Counted from the first letter of the stretch, positions 1 to 8,315 are shown. The stretch: 64,000 nucleotides of DNA from Alistipes megaguti (GCF_900604385.1 NZ_LR027382.1:1699501-1763500), one strand, 5' to 3'. The notes: a model not told the origin generated them from the letters alone. Numbers and translations: made by a program.

Positions 1-898
1 CGATCGGCCTCACATACGGCTTGCTGATGCTCACTATCCTGTCCTTGACACTCTCGCGAGGATTGTTGTTCTCGAAGTGGGCCTTCTGCTGGCGGTACAC
101 TCTTGTGATGATTTCAATATCGCTCTTCTGTCTGGCTGTCAGCAATTTCTCCGCGCCTGCATTCTCCCTCTCCAGTGTGCGGGTCTCCTTCAGTATCTTC
201 CCCAAAAGGTTGAGCAGGCGTCTGGTCAGTTTCCTGGTCTGGACTTTCGTATGCCTGCGCCGCTTCCTGTACGACAGGTTGGCCTTCTCTACGTCTACGT
301 ACTTCGTCCTCGGACGGTGCACATTCAGCTTGGCACTCAGAGTGCACATTATCTCATATGACTTCTCTATTCCTTCCCACAGAAGCTTCGCATCCGTAGG
401 ATAGCGCATCTCGCTCTCGTAACAGGTTGCATCCGTATACATCGTATCCAGGTCCTTCATGTACGGTTTCCAGGCTCTTGCCAGTATCTCCTGCTGCTGT
501 TGGATCTTCAGCCCGCGGGCCAGCTCCGAAAACACGTCGTCCAGAAGTTTGTAGTTCGTCAGAGGATGCATCGGGTCTATTCTCACATCGCAGAAGAGCT
601 GATAGTGGACGTTGCCGTTAAGATGCTCCATCAACCTCGGGCTGCTCAGACCTGTGTACATCTTCAGGAACATCAGCGCAACCTTGCCCTCCGGGGTGAA
701 GTATGTTTTTCGCCCTTTCTTCGCTCTCATGCTCTTGCTTATCAGTCCAAAGTTCTCTGCCATCTCACCAAGCGGCAGCCTCTTCCTGATTTTTCCCAGC
801 TCGCTAGTCTCGAACGTCCGCCTATACAATTCATAAAAATCGAACTCCGTGAAAGGAAGATCGGGTGATATTTCAGAGAAATTTTGTACCTTAGCCAT
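1..898 (-). CDS. IS transposase, N-terminal part (3' end outside window)
   Basis: An uninterrupted frame of about 299 codons runs from an ATG at 898 off the left edge. The protein begins MAKVQNFSEISPDLPF and continues with a DUF772-like helical domain containing YFTPEGKVALMFLKMYTGLSS. Near residue 155 it has YTDATCYESEMRYPTDAKLL, which matches the DATxxPxDIxYPTDxxLL motif at the first catalytic Asp of IS1182/IS5-group DDE transposases. The remaining catalytic residues lie beyond the window. It is probably intact as far as it can be seen. The subgroup assignment is from memory of the motif only. Confidence 0.75.
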   Translation of the reverse strand, partial: MAKVQNFSEISPDLPFTEFDFYELYRRTFETSELGKIRKRLPLGEMAENFGLISKSMRAKKGRKTYFTPEGKVALMFLKMYTGLSSPRLMEHLNGNVHYQLFCDVRIDPMHPLTNYKLLDDVFSELARGLKIQQQQEILARAWKPYMKDLDTMYTDATCYESEMRYPTDAKLLWEGIEKSYEIMCTLSAKLNVHRPRTKYVDVEKANLSYRKRRRHTKVQTRKLTRRLLNLLGKILKETRTLERENAGAEKLLTARQKSDIEIITRVYRQQKAHFENNNPRESVKDRIVSISKPYVRPI

Positions 899-915
899 GC
901 AGATTAATTTTTGCG

Positions 916-955
916 ATACCTCCAAATTTGGCTTTTCTAGGGCAATTGGAGGTAT
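916..955. repeat. 10-bp inverted repeat upstream of transposase
   Basis: The arms ATACCTCCAA (916-925) and TTGGAGGTAT (946-955) are perfect inverted repeats around a 20-bp spacer, 18 bp upstream of the transposase ATG. The transcript could fold into a hairpin in the untranslated leader. Such hairpins in other insertion sequences limit read-through expression; that role is an inference here. Confidence 0.6.
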
Positions 956-1203
956 TCTTTTTATCTTTAGCTAAGATACAAATTTTATATTACATTGGCA
1001 ATCAATTCGTTATAAAGTTTTATTCTTTTTACGACAGTCCCTAAAGTAAACCGAATAAAGATAGCTCTTTTTGTCGAGACCGCCAAACCGGACGGTCAAA
1101 CCGCTTTTCTGACCGTATCTTTGCGGGCTGTCATGCCCCACCCCCCCCTCTCCGGCTTGTCCTGCCTCTCTCCTGGTTGGGTTGGACCGCTCTGCCCGCA
1201 AAC

Positions 1204-1260
1204 ACAAAGGGCACCTCCTTGCGAGATGCCCTTTGTATTTAAGAGAACAACTCTTAAATA
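1204..1260 (-). terminator. Possible terminator after the rpmB operon
   Basis: Two hairpins lie just downstream of the DUF4295 gene. One has arms 1204-1213 and 1227-1236 (ACAAAGGGCA/TGCCCTTTGT), and the other has arms around 1238-1246 and 1252-1260 (ATTTAAGAG/CTCTTAAAT). The U-tract is short and partly inside the stem, so intrinsic termination is likely but not certain. The stretch 1042-1203 shows no gene. Confidence 0.5.
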
Positions 1261-1264
1261 CGGA

Positions 1265-1423
1265 TTATTTCTTCTCTTCGAAGAAATCCTTCACCTGGTC
1301 GTTGGCAATGATACCCTCCTTGAACATGTAGGCTCCGGTCTTGTCGGACTTGACCATCTTGATGCACTTGGTGAACTGCTTGCCTGTACCGGTCTTCAGC
1401 GTTGCGACTACTTTCTTTGCCAT
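1265..1423 (-). CDS. DUF4295 family small basic protein
   Basis: This 52-residue protein begins MAKKVVATLKTGTGKQFTK and ends VKDFFEEKK. It is the short Bacteroidetes-specific protein normally encoded after rpmG, and its function is unknown. It is small, lysine-rich and has no membrane segment or signal peptide. The position in the rpmB-rpmG operon suggests a ribosome-related role, which is an inference. The ATG at 1423 lies 13 bp after the rpmG stop, so the three genes are almost certainly cotranscribed. In related genomes ftsY usually follows; here the insertion sequence occupies that side. Confidence 0.8.
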   Translation of the reverse strand: MAKKVVATLKTGTGKQFTKCIKMVKSDKTGAYMFKEGIIANDQVKDFFEEKK

Positions 1424-1436
1424 AGAGCTCTTCTAA

Positions 1437-1619
1437 CTATTTGATTTCACGGTGTAAGGTTACACGCTTGAGGAACGGGTTGTACTTTTTGCGTTCGAGA
1501 CGTTCGGGCGTGTTTTTCTTGTTTTTGGTGGTGATGTAACGGGACATTCCCGCAACGCCGCTCTCTTTCTGCTCGGTGCACTCGAGAATTACCTGCACTC
1601 TGTTGCCTTTCTTTGCCAT
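1437..1619 (-). CDS. rpmG: 50S ribosomal protein L33
   Basis: The 60-residue product begins MAKKGNRVQVILECTEQ and has the L33 pattern of a short N-terminal strand, a central SRYITTKNKKNTPERLE segment and a basic C-terminus. L33 sits near the E site of the large subunit. Only one Cys is visible (C14), so this is the zinc-free type. It lies 15 bp downstream of rpmB and 13 bp upstream of the DUF4295 gene, the usual Bacteroidetes order. Length and start agree with the family. Confidence 0.95.
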   Translation of the reverse strand: MAKKGNRVQVILECTEQKESGVAGMSRYITTKNKKNTPERLERKKYNPFLKRVTLHREIK

Positions 1620-1634
1620 GGGTTACAGTTGATT

Positions 1635-1868
1635 TTAGTAGACGCTTTTGGGAGCGGCAGCCTCACGCATGGCTACTGCAAGCCCCTTCTTGTTGATGGT
1701 TTTCATACCGGCGGCCGATACCTTCAGGGTGATCCAGCGGCCTTCCTGCTCGGACCAGAAACGCTTGGTTTTCAGATTGGGACTGAATTTGCGTTTGGTC
1801 TTGTGGTGGGAGTGGGATACGTTGTTGCCCACAACGGCCACCTTGCCAGTGATTTCGCAAACTTTCAT
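1635..1868 (-). CDS. rpmB: 50S ribosomal protein L28
   Basis: The 77-residue protein begins MKVCEITGKVAVVGNNVSHS and includes the L28 signature HHKTKRKFSPNL followed by RFWSEQEGRWITLKVS. It is a structural protein of the large ribosomal subunit. It is the first gene of the rpmB-rpmG-DUF4295 operon and has a well-formed promoter 37-67 bp upstream. Its length is typical. Confidence 0.96.
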   Translation of the reverse strand: MKVCEITGKVAVVGNNVSHSHHKTKRKFSPNLKTKRFWSEQEGRWITLKVSAAGMKTINKKGLAVAMREAAAPKSVY

Positions 1869-1904
1869 GGTTCTAAAATTTTGTTAAAGCCCTTTTTGGG
1901 CTTG

Positions 1905-1935
1905 CAAATATACAACCTTTTCGTCAAAACGCAAA
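1905..1935 (-). promoter_or_regulatory. Bacteroidetes promoter for rpmB operon
   Basis: On the minus strand TTTG (1932-1935) is followed by a 19-bp spacer and TATATTTG (1905-1912). This matches the TTTG/19-20/TAnnTTTG consensus of the primary Bacteroidetes sigma factor. It lies 37 bp upstream of the rpmB ATG. Confidence 0.8.
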
Positions 1936-1999
1936 GCGCGTTGACTTTTTTTCGGTTCGGCCGCCTGTTTCCGGCCGTAATTTTCCGCGATGCCGTTTT

Positions 2000-2140
2000 T
2001 TAGCCGGTGTTTTTCTGCAGCTGCTTTTCTTTCGCCCGCCGGGTCCTCTTTTCCTCTCCGCCCCTCTCTGCCTGGTTCTCTCCCGTTCTGCCGGGTTCTT
2101 CCCCTCTCTCCGCCGGGTTGCCGCTGTGCCGTCCGGTTGT
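2000..2140. repeat. C/T-rich degenerate repeats between rpmB and cinA
   Basis: The gap between the rpmB promoter and the cinA stop is strongly pyrimidine-rich on the plus strand. It repeats variants of CCGCCGGGT followed by CTTCCCCTCTC several times. No gene, terminator or RNA was recognised. A similar stretch lies at 10320-10512. Confidence 0.45.
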
Positions 2141-2148
2141 TTATGCGG

Positions 2149-3402
2149 TTACTGCTCGGTCGTCGCGCCGTCGAGGGCGTCGCGCAGCAGCGAGATGGCG
2201 AAAGCACTGGCGCGGTCGATGATCTGACCGCGGTCGGTGCCGCACTGCTTGACGACGGCCCGTGTGCCGGTGGGGGTAGCCACGGCGATCCAGACCGTGC
2301 CGACGGGTTTCTCGGCCGAACCGCCCGTCGGGCCGGCGATACCGGTCGTGGCCACGGCGTAGTCGGCGTGACCTACGCGGCGGGCTCCTTCGGCCATCTG
2401 GCGGGCCACCTGTTCACTCACCGCGCCGTAGCGGGCGATGTCCTCGGCGCGGACGCCCAACACGTCGACCTTGGCCTCGTTGCTGTAGGAGACCACGCCG
2501 CAGTGGAAGTAGGTCGAGGCGCCCGGCAGGGCCGTGAAGCGCGAGGCAATGGTGCCGCCCGTGCAGCTTTCGGCCGTGGCCAGGGTCAGGTGACGTTCGG
2601 TGAGGATGCCGTGGACAAGCTCCTGCATCGAGGCCGTTTCGAAGCCGATGACGTTGTGGGGGATCAGCTGGCGCAGCTTCTCGAACTGGCGGTCGATCTC
2701 GCGGGCGACGCTCTCACCCTCGACCTCGTAGGCCGACAGGCGCAGCCGTACGGCGCCCGGATTGGGCAGATAGGCCAGTTTGAGGTAGGGCGGCAGGGCA
2801 TTCTCCCAGCTTTCGATGCGTTTGGCCAGCATCGATTCGGCCAGTCCGGCGGTGATCATCGTACGGTGGACGATCTGCCGCAGCGAGAAGCGGGCCTTCA
2901 GACGGGGCATCACCTCGTCCTGCATCAGGTGCTCCATTTCGAACGGCACGCCGGGCAGCGAGACCACCACGTGGCCGTCGCGTTCGAACCACATGCCGGG
3001 AGCCGTGCCGTGGGCGTTGAAGAGCACCGTGCAGCAGTCGGGGACCAGCGCCTGCGAACGGTTGAGTTCGTTGAAGTCGATGCCGCGGGCCGTGAGCATC
3101 CGCTCGACATGGTCGGCCACCGTCTGGTCGTAGTGCATGCCGCTGTGGAACATCTCGGCCAGGGTCTTTTTGGTGATGTCGTCCTTCGTGGGGCCGAGGC
3201 CGCCGGTGATGACCGTCACTTCGAACTGCTCCAGGGCGCGGCCGACGCACTGCTGGATCTGTTCGCGGTCGTCGCCGATCGAGATCTTCTCGCGCACGAC
3301 GATGCCCGCCGAGTTGAGGTGTTTGGCAATGGAGACCGAATTGGTATCCACGATCTGGCCGATGAGAATCTCATCGCCGATGGTAATGATCGTTGCTTTC
3401 AT
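2149..3402 (-). CDS. cinA: CinA family nicotinamide mononucleotide deamidase-related protein
   Basis: The 417-residue protein has the two CinA domains. Residues 1-170 are a MoaB/MogA-like domain (MKATIITIGDEILIGQIVD; GGLGPTKDDITKKTLAEMF). Residues from about 255 on are the C-terminal CinA/PncC domain (ATAESCTGGTIASRF; ATTGIAGPTGGS). The C-terminal domain of known members deamidates NMN in pyridine nucleotide recycling, and the N-terminal domain of some acts on ADP-ribose. It starts 4 bp after the pyrD stop, so it is the last gene of pdxB-pyrD-cinA. Length is typical. Confidence 0.93.
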   Translation of the reverse strand: MKATIITIGDEILIGQIVDTNSVSIAKHLNSAGIVVREKISIGDDREQIQQCVGRALEQFEVTVITGGLGPTKDDITKKTLAEMFHSGMHYDQTVADHVERMLTARGIDFNELNRSQALVPDCCTVLFNAHGTAPGMWFERDGHVVVSLPGVPFEMEHLMQDEVMPRLKARFSLRQIVHRTMITAGLAESMLAKRIESWENALPPYLKLAYLPNPGAVRLRLSAYEVEGESVAREIDRQFEKLRQLIPHNVIGFETASMQELVHGILTERHLTLATAESCTGGTIASRFTALPGASTYFHCGVVSYSNEAKVDVLGVRAEDIARYGAVSEQVARQMAEGARRVGHADYAVATTGIAGPTGGSAEKPVGTVWIAVATPTGTRAVVKQCGTDRGQIIDRASAFAISLLRDALDGATTEQ

Positions 3403-3406
3403 GGTT

Positions 3407-4642
3407 TTATGCCTGTTTCCCGGACTCTTCGGGAGTCGCCTGCGCGGCGGCAGGGTCGGCCGTGCGGGGCGTGGCCTCCGGGAGCCCGGAGTCTGTATGT
3501 TCCGAATGGGGATGCGGCCGGCCGTCGGTGTCGGCAGAAGCTTCGGTGTCGGCCGGTTTGGCTGCGGAGCTCTCCGAAACGGTGCGGGCCGCCTCGGTCT
3601 GGCTCTGCAGCCCGTCGGCGATCAGCTGGCGGCAGATGCGGCCCACGAGCCCCGGTCCTTCGTAGATATAACCCGTGTAGAGCTGCACCAGGTCGGCTCC
3701 GGCATCGAGCATCGCCCGGACATCTTCGGGGGTCATCAGACCTCCGACGCCGATGATCGGATAGGTGCCGCCCGAGCGGGTGTGGATGCGGCGGACGATC
3801 TCGACGGCCCGATGGGTCAGGGGGGCTCCGCTCAGCCGGCCGCTGCCGATCTTATCGATCGAGACGCGGCTCGTCTGCAGTCCTTCGCGGCGGTAGGTGC
3901 CGTTGGTGGCGACGATGCCGTCGAGCGGCGTCTCGAGCAGGATGTCCGCCACGCGGTCAATCACCTCGTCGGGCATGTCGGGCGAGACCTTGAGCATGAT
4001 CGGCCGGTATTGGTTCTGCCCACGGCGGAAGTCGAACAGCGGGCCGAGGATCCGCAGGATGTACTCCCGGGTATGGGTCGTTCCTTCGCGGCAGGCGTTG
4101 TCGCAGCTGACGTTGACGGTGAAATAGTCCACGTATTGGTAGAGGTTGCGGAAGACCTTCAGGTAGTCGGCCGATGCGTTTTCGGGGAGGGTGCTGGTGT
4201 TTTTGCCGATGTTGCAGCCCACGATTACGCCGTCGTGCGGGCGGCGCAGGTGGCGGATGGTGACCTCCAGACCGCGGTTGGCCAAGCCGATGCGGTTGAT
4301 GATGGCGCGGTCCTTGGGCAGGCGGAAGACCCGCGGCCGCGGATTGCCCGGCTGGGAGCGCGGTGTGACGGTGCCGATCTCGACGAATCCGAAGCCCATG
4401 GCGGCCAGTTCGCGATAGGCTTCACCGTTGCGGTCGAAGCCGGCGGCCAGCCCCACGGGGTTCTTGAAGCGGATGCCGAAGACCTCGCGTTCGAGCGAGG
4501 GGTGCTCCACGGCATAGCACTTGTGCAGCAGCCAGCGTCCGCCGGGGATGAGCCCGATGATGCGCAGGAAGAGCACCACGATCCGGTGCGCCCGCTCGAT
4601 CGAGAGCGAGAAGAGCAGCGGTTTTATAAGCTTGCGGTACAT
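3407..4642 (-). CDS. pyrD: Dihydroorotate dehydrogenase (quinone), class 2, with disordered C-terminal tail
   Basis: The enzyme oxidises dihydroorotate to orotate at the inner membrane, passing electrons to quinone. The N-terminal helices (MYRKLIKPLLFSLSIERAHR) are the class 2 membrane anchor. The FMN barrel shows PVGLAAGFDRNGEAY, the catalytic Ser in TVNVSCDN, and IGVGGLMTPEDVRAMLDAGA near the phosphate site. The start at 4642 is preferred over an upstream ATG (4693) because it begins the anchor directly. The protein is 411 residues, about 65 more than usual. The extra part is a Pro/Ala/Glu/Ser-rich tail after about residue 345. Confidence 0.93.
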   Translation of the reverse strand: MYRKLIKPLLFSLSIERAHRIVVLFLRIIGLIPGGRWLLHKCYAVEHPSLEREVFGIRFKNPVGLAAGFDRNGEAYRELAAMGFGFVEIGTVTPRSQPGNPRPRVFRLPKDRAIINRIGLANRGLEVTIRHLRRPHDGVIVGCNIGKNTSTLPENASADYLKVFRNLYQYVDYFTVNVSCDNACREGTTHTREYILRILGPLFDFRRGQNQYRPIMLKVSPDMPDEVIDRVADILLETPLDGIVATNGTYRREGLQTSRVSIDKIGSGRLSGAPLTHRAVEIVRRIHTRSGGTYPIIGVGGLMTPEDVRAMLDAGADLVQLYTGYIYEGPGLVGRICRQLIADGLQSQTEAARTVSESSAAKPADTEASADTDGRPHPHSEHTDSGLPEATPRTADPAAAQATPEESGKQA

Positions 4643-4689
4643 ATCGCGGGCAAAGGTAGTGAAAAAACGGTTATGCTGAACGGCCCAAG

Positions 4690-5685
4690 TCAAAAATACT
4701 CACGCCGATAGGCGTAGTTGTCGCGCAGCGCCTCGAAGGTTTCGGGGTGTTGTTTCAGACGCGCGCTTTCGGCCTCGATGTCGTAGTGTTGCGGGATGGT
4801 GCGGCAGAGCTCCTCCCAGCTGACGGGCCGGGGCTCGGAGCGTTCGACCTGCGGCGGATACCACCCTTCGAGCGGCAGGTGGAAGTGGCGGCTCACGGCG
4901 GCTACGGCCATGGCCGTGGCGTTGGCCTTGCCCTGCATCGAGTAGCCGGCGATATGGGGCGTGGCGAGCAGCGCTCCGTCGAGCAGCACGGGATCGAGCG
5001 CCGGCTCGTGCTCCCAGACGTCGAGCACCCAGCGTAGGCCGCTCTTCGGCAGGGCCTCGCCGTCGACCACTTCGCCGCGCGAGGAGTTGATCACCACGGC
5101 GCCGGGGCGCATCATCTTGAAGAGCCGGGCGTCGGCCATGTGGCGGGTCGAGGCGTCGAGCGGCGTATGGAAGGTGAGCAGATCGGCCTGCCGGGCCACC
5201 TCTTCGAGCGTCAGGAAGCCGCACCGCTCGCGCTCCTCGCGCGGCGGGTCGCAGCACACGACGCGGAAACCCCACGACTCTGCGTAGCTCTTGACCAGCG
5301 AGCCGACGTGTCCCACGCCGACGATGCCCAGTGTCCGCTCCTCGGGGCGCCATCCCTCGCGGCGCGCGAGCGTGGCCAGCACGGCGCCCACCCACTGCAG
5401 TACGCCGCGGGCGTTGCATCCGGCGGCCGTGGCCACCTCGATGCCGTGGCGGGCGCACCACGCGAGGTCGATGTGGTCGAATCCAATGGTGGCCGTGGCG
5501 ATCATCCCGACGCGCGAACCCTCGAGCAGGCGGCTGTCACAGCGTGTCCGCGTGCGGATCACCAGGGCGTCGGCCGTGCGCACCTCCTCGGGCGTGAACC
5601 CCCGTCCGGGGCGGTAGCGTACTTCGGCGAAGGGTTCCAGAACGCCCTTCAGAAAGGGGATGGCTTGATCGACAATGACTTTCAT
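4690..5685 (-). CDS. pdxB: 4-phosphoerythronate dehydrogenase
   Basis: The protein (331 residues) is a D-2-hydroxyacid dehydrogenase that oxidises 4-phosphoerythronate in the DXP-dependent route to pyridoxal phosphate. It shows the Rossmann motif LGIVGVGHVGSLV, the segment INSSRGEVVD with the catalytic Arg, a Glu in LDVWEHEP, and the catalytic His in ATPHIAGYSMQGK. A C-terminal dimerisation segment of about 80 residues follows, which separates PdxB from generic members. The start at 5685 (MKVIVDQAIPF) is the family start; a much longer open frame upstream is antisense to the ureohydrolase gene. It precedes pyrD by 47 bp. Confidence 0.9.
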   Translation of the reverse strand: MKVIVDQAIPFLKGVLEPFAEVRYRPGRGFTPEEVRTADALVIRTRTRCDSRLLEGSRVGMIATATIGFDHIDLAWCARHGIEVATAAGCNARGVLQWVGAVLATLARREGWRPEERTLGIVGVGHVGSLVKSYAESWGFRVVCCDPPREERERCGFLTLEEVARQADLLTFHTPLDASTRHMADARLFKMMRPGAVVINSSRGEVVDGEALPKSGLRWVLDVWEHEPALDPVLLDGALLATPHIAGYSMQGKANATAMAVAAVSRHFHLPLEGWYPPQVERSEPRPVSWEELCRTIPQHYDIEAESARLKQHPETFEALRDNYAYRREYF

Positions 5686-5733
5686 GGCGTATGACGGTTT
5701 ACGGCCGGGCCTCGGCGGCCCGCTGCGGGTGCG

Positions 5734-5741
5734 CAAATATA
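5734..5741 (-). promoter_or_regulatory. -7 element upstream of pdxB
   Basis: TATATTTG on the minus strand fits the Bacteroidetes -7 consensus TAnnTTTG, 49 bp upstream of the pdxB ATG. No good TTTG at the expected -33 distance was found. Confidence 0.55.
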
Positions 5742-5834
5742 GCAAAATAGTCGACAGAGTGTACACGACGGTCAAAATGGCGGTTTTGTGCGGGATTTTT
5801 GCCGCCCGCCTCCGTCGGTTTGGGCAAAAATTCG

Positions 5835-5842
5835 TACCTTTG
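5835..5842 (+). promoter_or_regulatory. -7 element upstream of the ureohydrolase gene
   Basis: TACCTTTG lies 17 bp before the ATG at 5860 and fits TAnnTTTG. It forms a divergent pair with the pdxB promoter 94 bp away. Confidence 0.6.
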
Positions 5843-5859
5843 TCTTTCAAACGCATATT

Positions 5860-6897
5860 ATGGAACAGAAAACCTTCGATCCGGACGGCGTAGGTGTCGC
5901 CACCGGGAGCTATTTCGGGCTTCCGTTCGAACCCGAAACCTCGGCGCTGGTGCTGATCTCGGCCCCGTGGGACGTGACGGTCTCCTACGGCGCCGGCACG
6001 GCCTATGCGCCGGATGCCATCATCGAGGCCTCGACGCAGCTCGACTTTCACGAACCGCTGGCCCCCGGAGCCTGGCGCCGCGGCATTGCCACGGCCGATA
6101 TCGACTACACGATCCAGGAGCAGTCGCAGCGCCTGCGCAGCGATGCCGAACGGGTGATCGACCACCTTGAAGGGGGCGGTGAAATCGACGACGACTATGT
6201 CGTGCGCAAGATCCGCCGCGTGAACGAGGGGAGCCGCGCCCTGAATGCCAACATCGAGGCACAGGCCGCCCGCTGGCTCGACCAGGGACGGCTGGTCGGT
6301 CTGGTTGGCGGCGACCACTCGACCCCCTACGGACTGATCCGTGCGCTGGGGGCTCGCCACGCGGAGTTCGGCATCCTGCACGTCGACGCCCACCGCGATC
6401 TGCGCGAAGCCTACGAAGGGTTCGAATACTCGCACGCCTCGATCATGTACAACGTCCTGCGCGACGTGGGGCAGGTGCGGCGCCTGGTGCAGGTGGCCGT
6501 GCGCGACTTCAGCGCCACGGAGGCGGCGATGGCCGAGGCCGACGAGCGCGTCGTCTCGTTCGAGGACCTGGAGCTGGCCGGCGGGCGTTTCCGCGGCCAG
6601 ACGTGGGACGAACAGTGCCGCCGCATCGTCGCTGAACTGCCCCGGGAGGTCTACGTGAGCTTCGATATCGACGGTCTGAGCTTCGACAACTGTCCCCATA
6701 CCGGGACGCCCGTCTGCGGCGGGTTGAGCTTCAACGAGGCCGTCTGGCTGCTCCATACGCTGGTCGAGTCGGGGCGGCGGATCATCGGCTTCGACGTGGT
6801 GGAGGTCTGCCCGGCCCCCGAGGGGCGCATCGACGCCATCACCGGGGCACGCATCTTGTGGAAACTCTGCTCGCTGACACTCAAGTCCAACGAATAG
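5860..6897 (+). CDS. Ureohydrolase (agmatinase/arginase family)
   Basis: The 345-residue protein shows the manganese-binding motifs of the arginase/agmatinase fold in order: GGDHSTPYG, HVDAHRDLREAYEG (the DAHxD motif) and VSFDIDGLSFDNCPHTGTP. It should hydrolyse a guanidino compound to release urea. The substrate cannot be fixed from sequence: agmatine is the usual annotation for this Bacteroidetes group, while arginine or formiminoglutamate are alternatives. The ATG at 5860 (MEQKTFDPDG) is chosen because it follows the -7 element by 17 bp. An upstream ATG would lie before the promoter. It is followed at 19 bp by nhaA. Confidence 0.82.
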   Translation: MEQKTFDPDGVGVATGSYFGLPFEPETSALVLISAPWDVTVSYGAGTAYAPDAIIEASTQLDFHEPLAPGAWRRGIATADIDYTIQEQSQRLRSDAERVIDHLEGGGEIDDDYVVRKIRRVNEGSRALNANIEAQAARWLDQGRLVGLVGGDHSTPYGLIRALGARHAEFGILHVDAHRDLREAYEGFEYSHASIMYNVLRDVGQVRRLVQVAVRDFSATEAAMAEADERVVSFEDLELAGGRFRGQTWDEQCRRIVAELPREVYVSFDIDGLSFDNCPHTGTPVCGGLSFNEAVWLLHTLVESGRRIIGFDVVEVCPAPEGRIDAITGARILWKLCSLTLKSNE

Positions 6898-6916
6898 ACC
6901 TGCCTTTGCTGAAACG

Positions 6917-8311
6917 ATGAGACTCTTTTCGAAGTTCCGCTGGGTCCGCCGGCGACACCTGATGAGCCTGCGCGGACAACTCTTTCTCGAGGCTCCCTGG
7001 GCGGGCGGCGCCGTGCTGCTCGTCTGCGTGGTCGCAGCCATGCTGCTGGCCAACCTCCCGGCCACGAAGATCTACTACCACCATCTGCTGGAGACGGATC
7101 TCTCGCTGCTGGTGCGTTCGCCCGACGGCGTGATCAACTGGTTGTTCCCGCGGGGCATGACCGTCGAGAAGTTCGTCAACGACGGTCTGATGGTCATCTT
7201 CTTCTTCGCCGTGGGGCTGGAGATCAAGCGCGAGGTGGTCTGCGGACAGCTCTCCTCGGTGCGTCGGGCCATCCTCCCGGTGCTGGCCGCGGCGGGCGGC
7301 ATGCTCGCTCCGGCGCTCATCTTTCTGGCGTTCAACCACGGTACGGAGGCCGTCAACGGCTGGGGAATCCCCACGGCCACCGACATCGCCTTTGCCGTCG
7401 GGGTGCTCTCGATGCTGGGCGACCGCGTCCCGGCGTCGCTCAAGATCTTCCTCACGGCACTGGCCGTGGCCGACGATCTGGGGGCCGTGCTGGTCATTGC
7501 CCTCTTCTACGGCGGGCACGTCGAGCTGACGTGTCTGGTGCTGGCCCTGCTGATCATGGCCGGGGTCTACGTGATGAACCGAATGGGCGAAAAGCGCATG
7601 TTCGCCTATCTGCTTCCGGCCGTCGTGGTCTGGGGGCTGTTCTACTATTCGGGCGTGCACTCGACCATCTCGGGGGTGGCCATGGCGTTGCTGATCCCCA
7701 TGCAGCCGCGTTACAGCCGGGAGTATTTCGCCCACAAGATGAAGTGGCTCAACGCCCGGGTGGTGCGGGCCGCCACGCACGAGGATTTCCCCAACGAGGA
7801 GCAGCGTTTCTATCTGCGGCGCATCCACAACCTCACGAGTCAGTCGGTGGGGATGAGCTACCGCCTGGAGCACGCCCTGGCCCCCTATGTGGCCTTCCTC
7901 ATCATGCCGGTCTTCGCGCTGGCCAACGCCGGGGTGGAGATCTCCTCGGCAGCCTATTTCGATATCTTCCACCGTTCGGCCGAAACGGGGGCCGTCGGCA
8001 TGGGCATCTTTTTCGGACTGCTGGTCGGCAAACCGCTCGGAATCTTTCTGGCCAGCTGGGGCGCCGTGCGTGCGGGACTGGCCGAACTGCCCGAGGGAAC
8101 CTCGTGGCGGATGCTGCTGGCCGTGGCCTGTCTGGGCGGTATCGGCTTCACGATGTCGCTCTTCGTCGATTCGCTGGCCTTCGACGATCAGGCACTCGTC
8201 GACCGGGGCAAGATCTCGATCCTGATGGGATCGGTCGCCGCGGCCGTTGCCGGAAGCGTGCTGATCCTGCTCTTCTCGCGAAAAACGAAAAAGCTACAAA
8301 ACAATGCATAA
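6917..8311 (+). CDS. nhaA: Na+/H+ antiporter NhaA
   Basis: The 464-residue membrane protein has the NhaA pattern: EKFVNDGLMVIFFFAVGLEIKRE in the second helix, IPTATDIAFAVGVLSMLG, and the double Asp ion-binding motif ALAVADDLGAVLVIALFY. The two Asp residues that bind and exchange Na+ or Li+ for protons are both present. The C-terminal half (IGFTMSLFVDSLAF) is also typical. The protein is longer than the E. coli one, with an insertion before the seventh helix (about residues 265-310). It sits in the inner membrane. Its stop overlaps an in-frame upstream ATG of the next gene. Confidence 0.95.
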   Translation: MRLFSKFRWVRRRHLMSLRGQLFLEAPWAGGAVLLVCVVAAMLLANLPATKIYYHHLLETDLSLLVRSPDGVINWLFPRGMTVEKFVNDGLMVIFFFAVGLEIKREVVCGQLSSVRRAILPVLAAAGGMLAPALIFLAFNHGTEAVNGWGIPTATDIAFAVGVLSMLGDRVPASLKIFLTALAVADDLGAVLVIALFYGGHVELTCLVLALLIMAGVYVMNRMGEKRMFAYLLPAVVVWGLFYYSGVHSTISGVAMALLIPMQPRYSREYFAHKMKWLNARVVRAATHEDFPNEEQRFYLRRIHNLTSQSVGMSYRLEHALAPYVAFLIMPVFALANAGVEISSAAYFDIFHRSAETGAVGMGIFFGLLVGKPLGIFLASWGAVRAGLAELPEGTSWRMLLAVACLGGIGFTMSLFVDSLAFDDQALVDRGKISILMGSVAAAVAGSVLILLFSRKTKKLQNNA

Positions 8312-8315
8312 AACG

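Larger units (their letters stand above)
1..1041 (-). mobile_element. Insertion sequence, partial (IS1182/IS5-like), cut by window start
   Basis: The left edge carries one end of an insertion sequence made of a transposase gene and about 140 bp of AT-rich end sequence. On the minus strand the outer end reads GGGACTGTCGTAAAAAG (around 1025-1041), which resembles the GGGACTGTC-type terminal repeats of many Bacteroidetes elements. The other end is outside the window, so neither the inverted repeat nor a target duplication can be checked. The base composition is clearly more AT-rich than the neighbouring genes. The boundary at 1041 is an estimate. Confidence 0.6.

Noticed and set aside
1990..3756. 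A 588-codon plus-strand frame over cinA
   Set aside because: It is the complement of the cinA and pyrD codon pattern; the minus strand carries both full family motif sets.
4690..7065. Longer 791-codon reading of pdxB extending through the ureohydrolase gene
   Set aside because: The upstream 460 codons are antisense to a clear ureohydrolase, pass the pdxB promoter and have no family match. The MKVIVDQ start is the conserved one.
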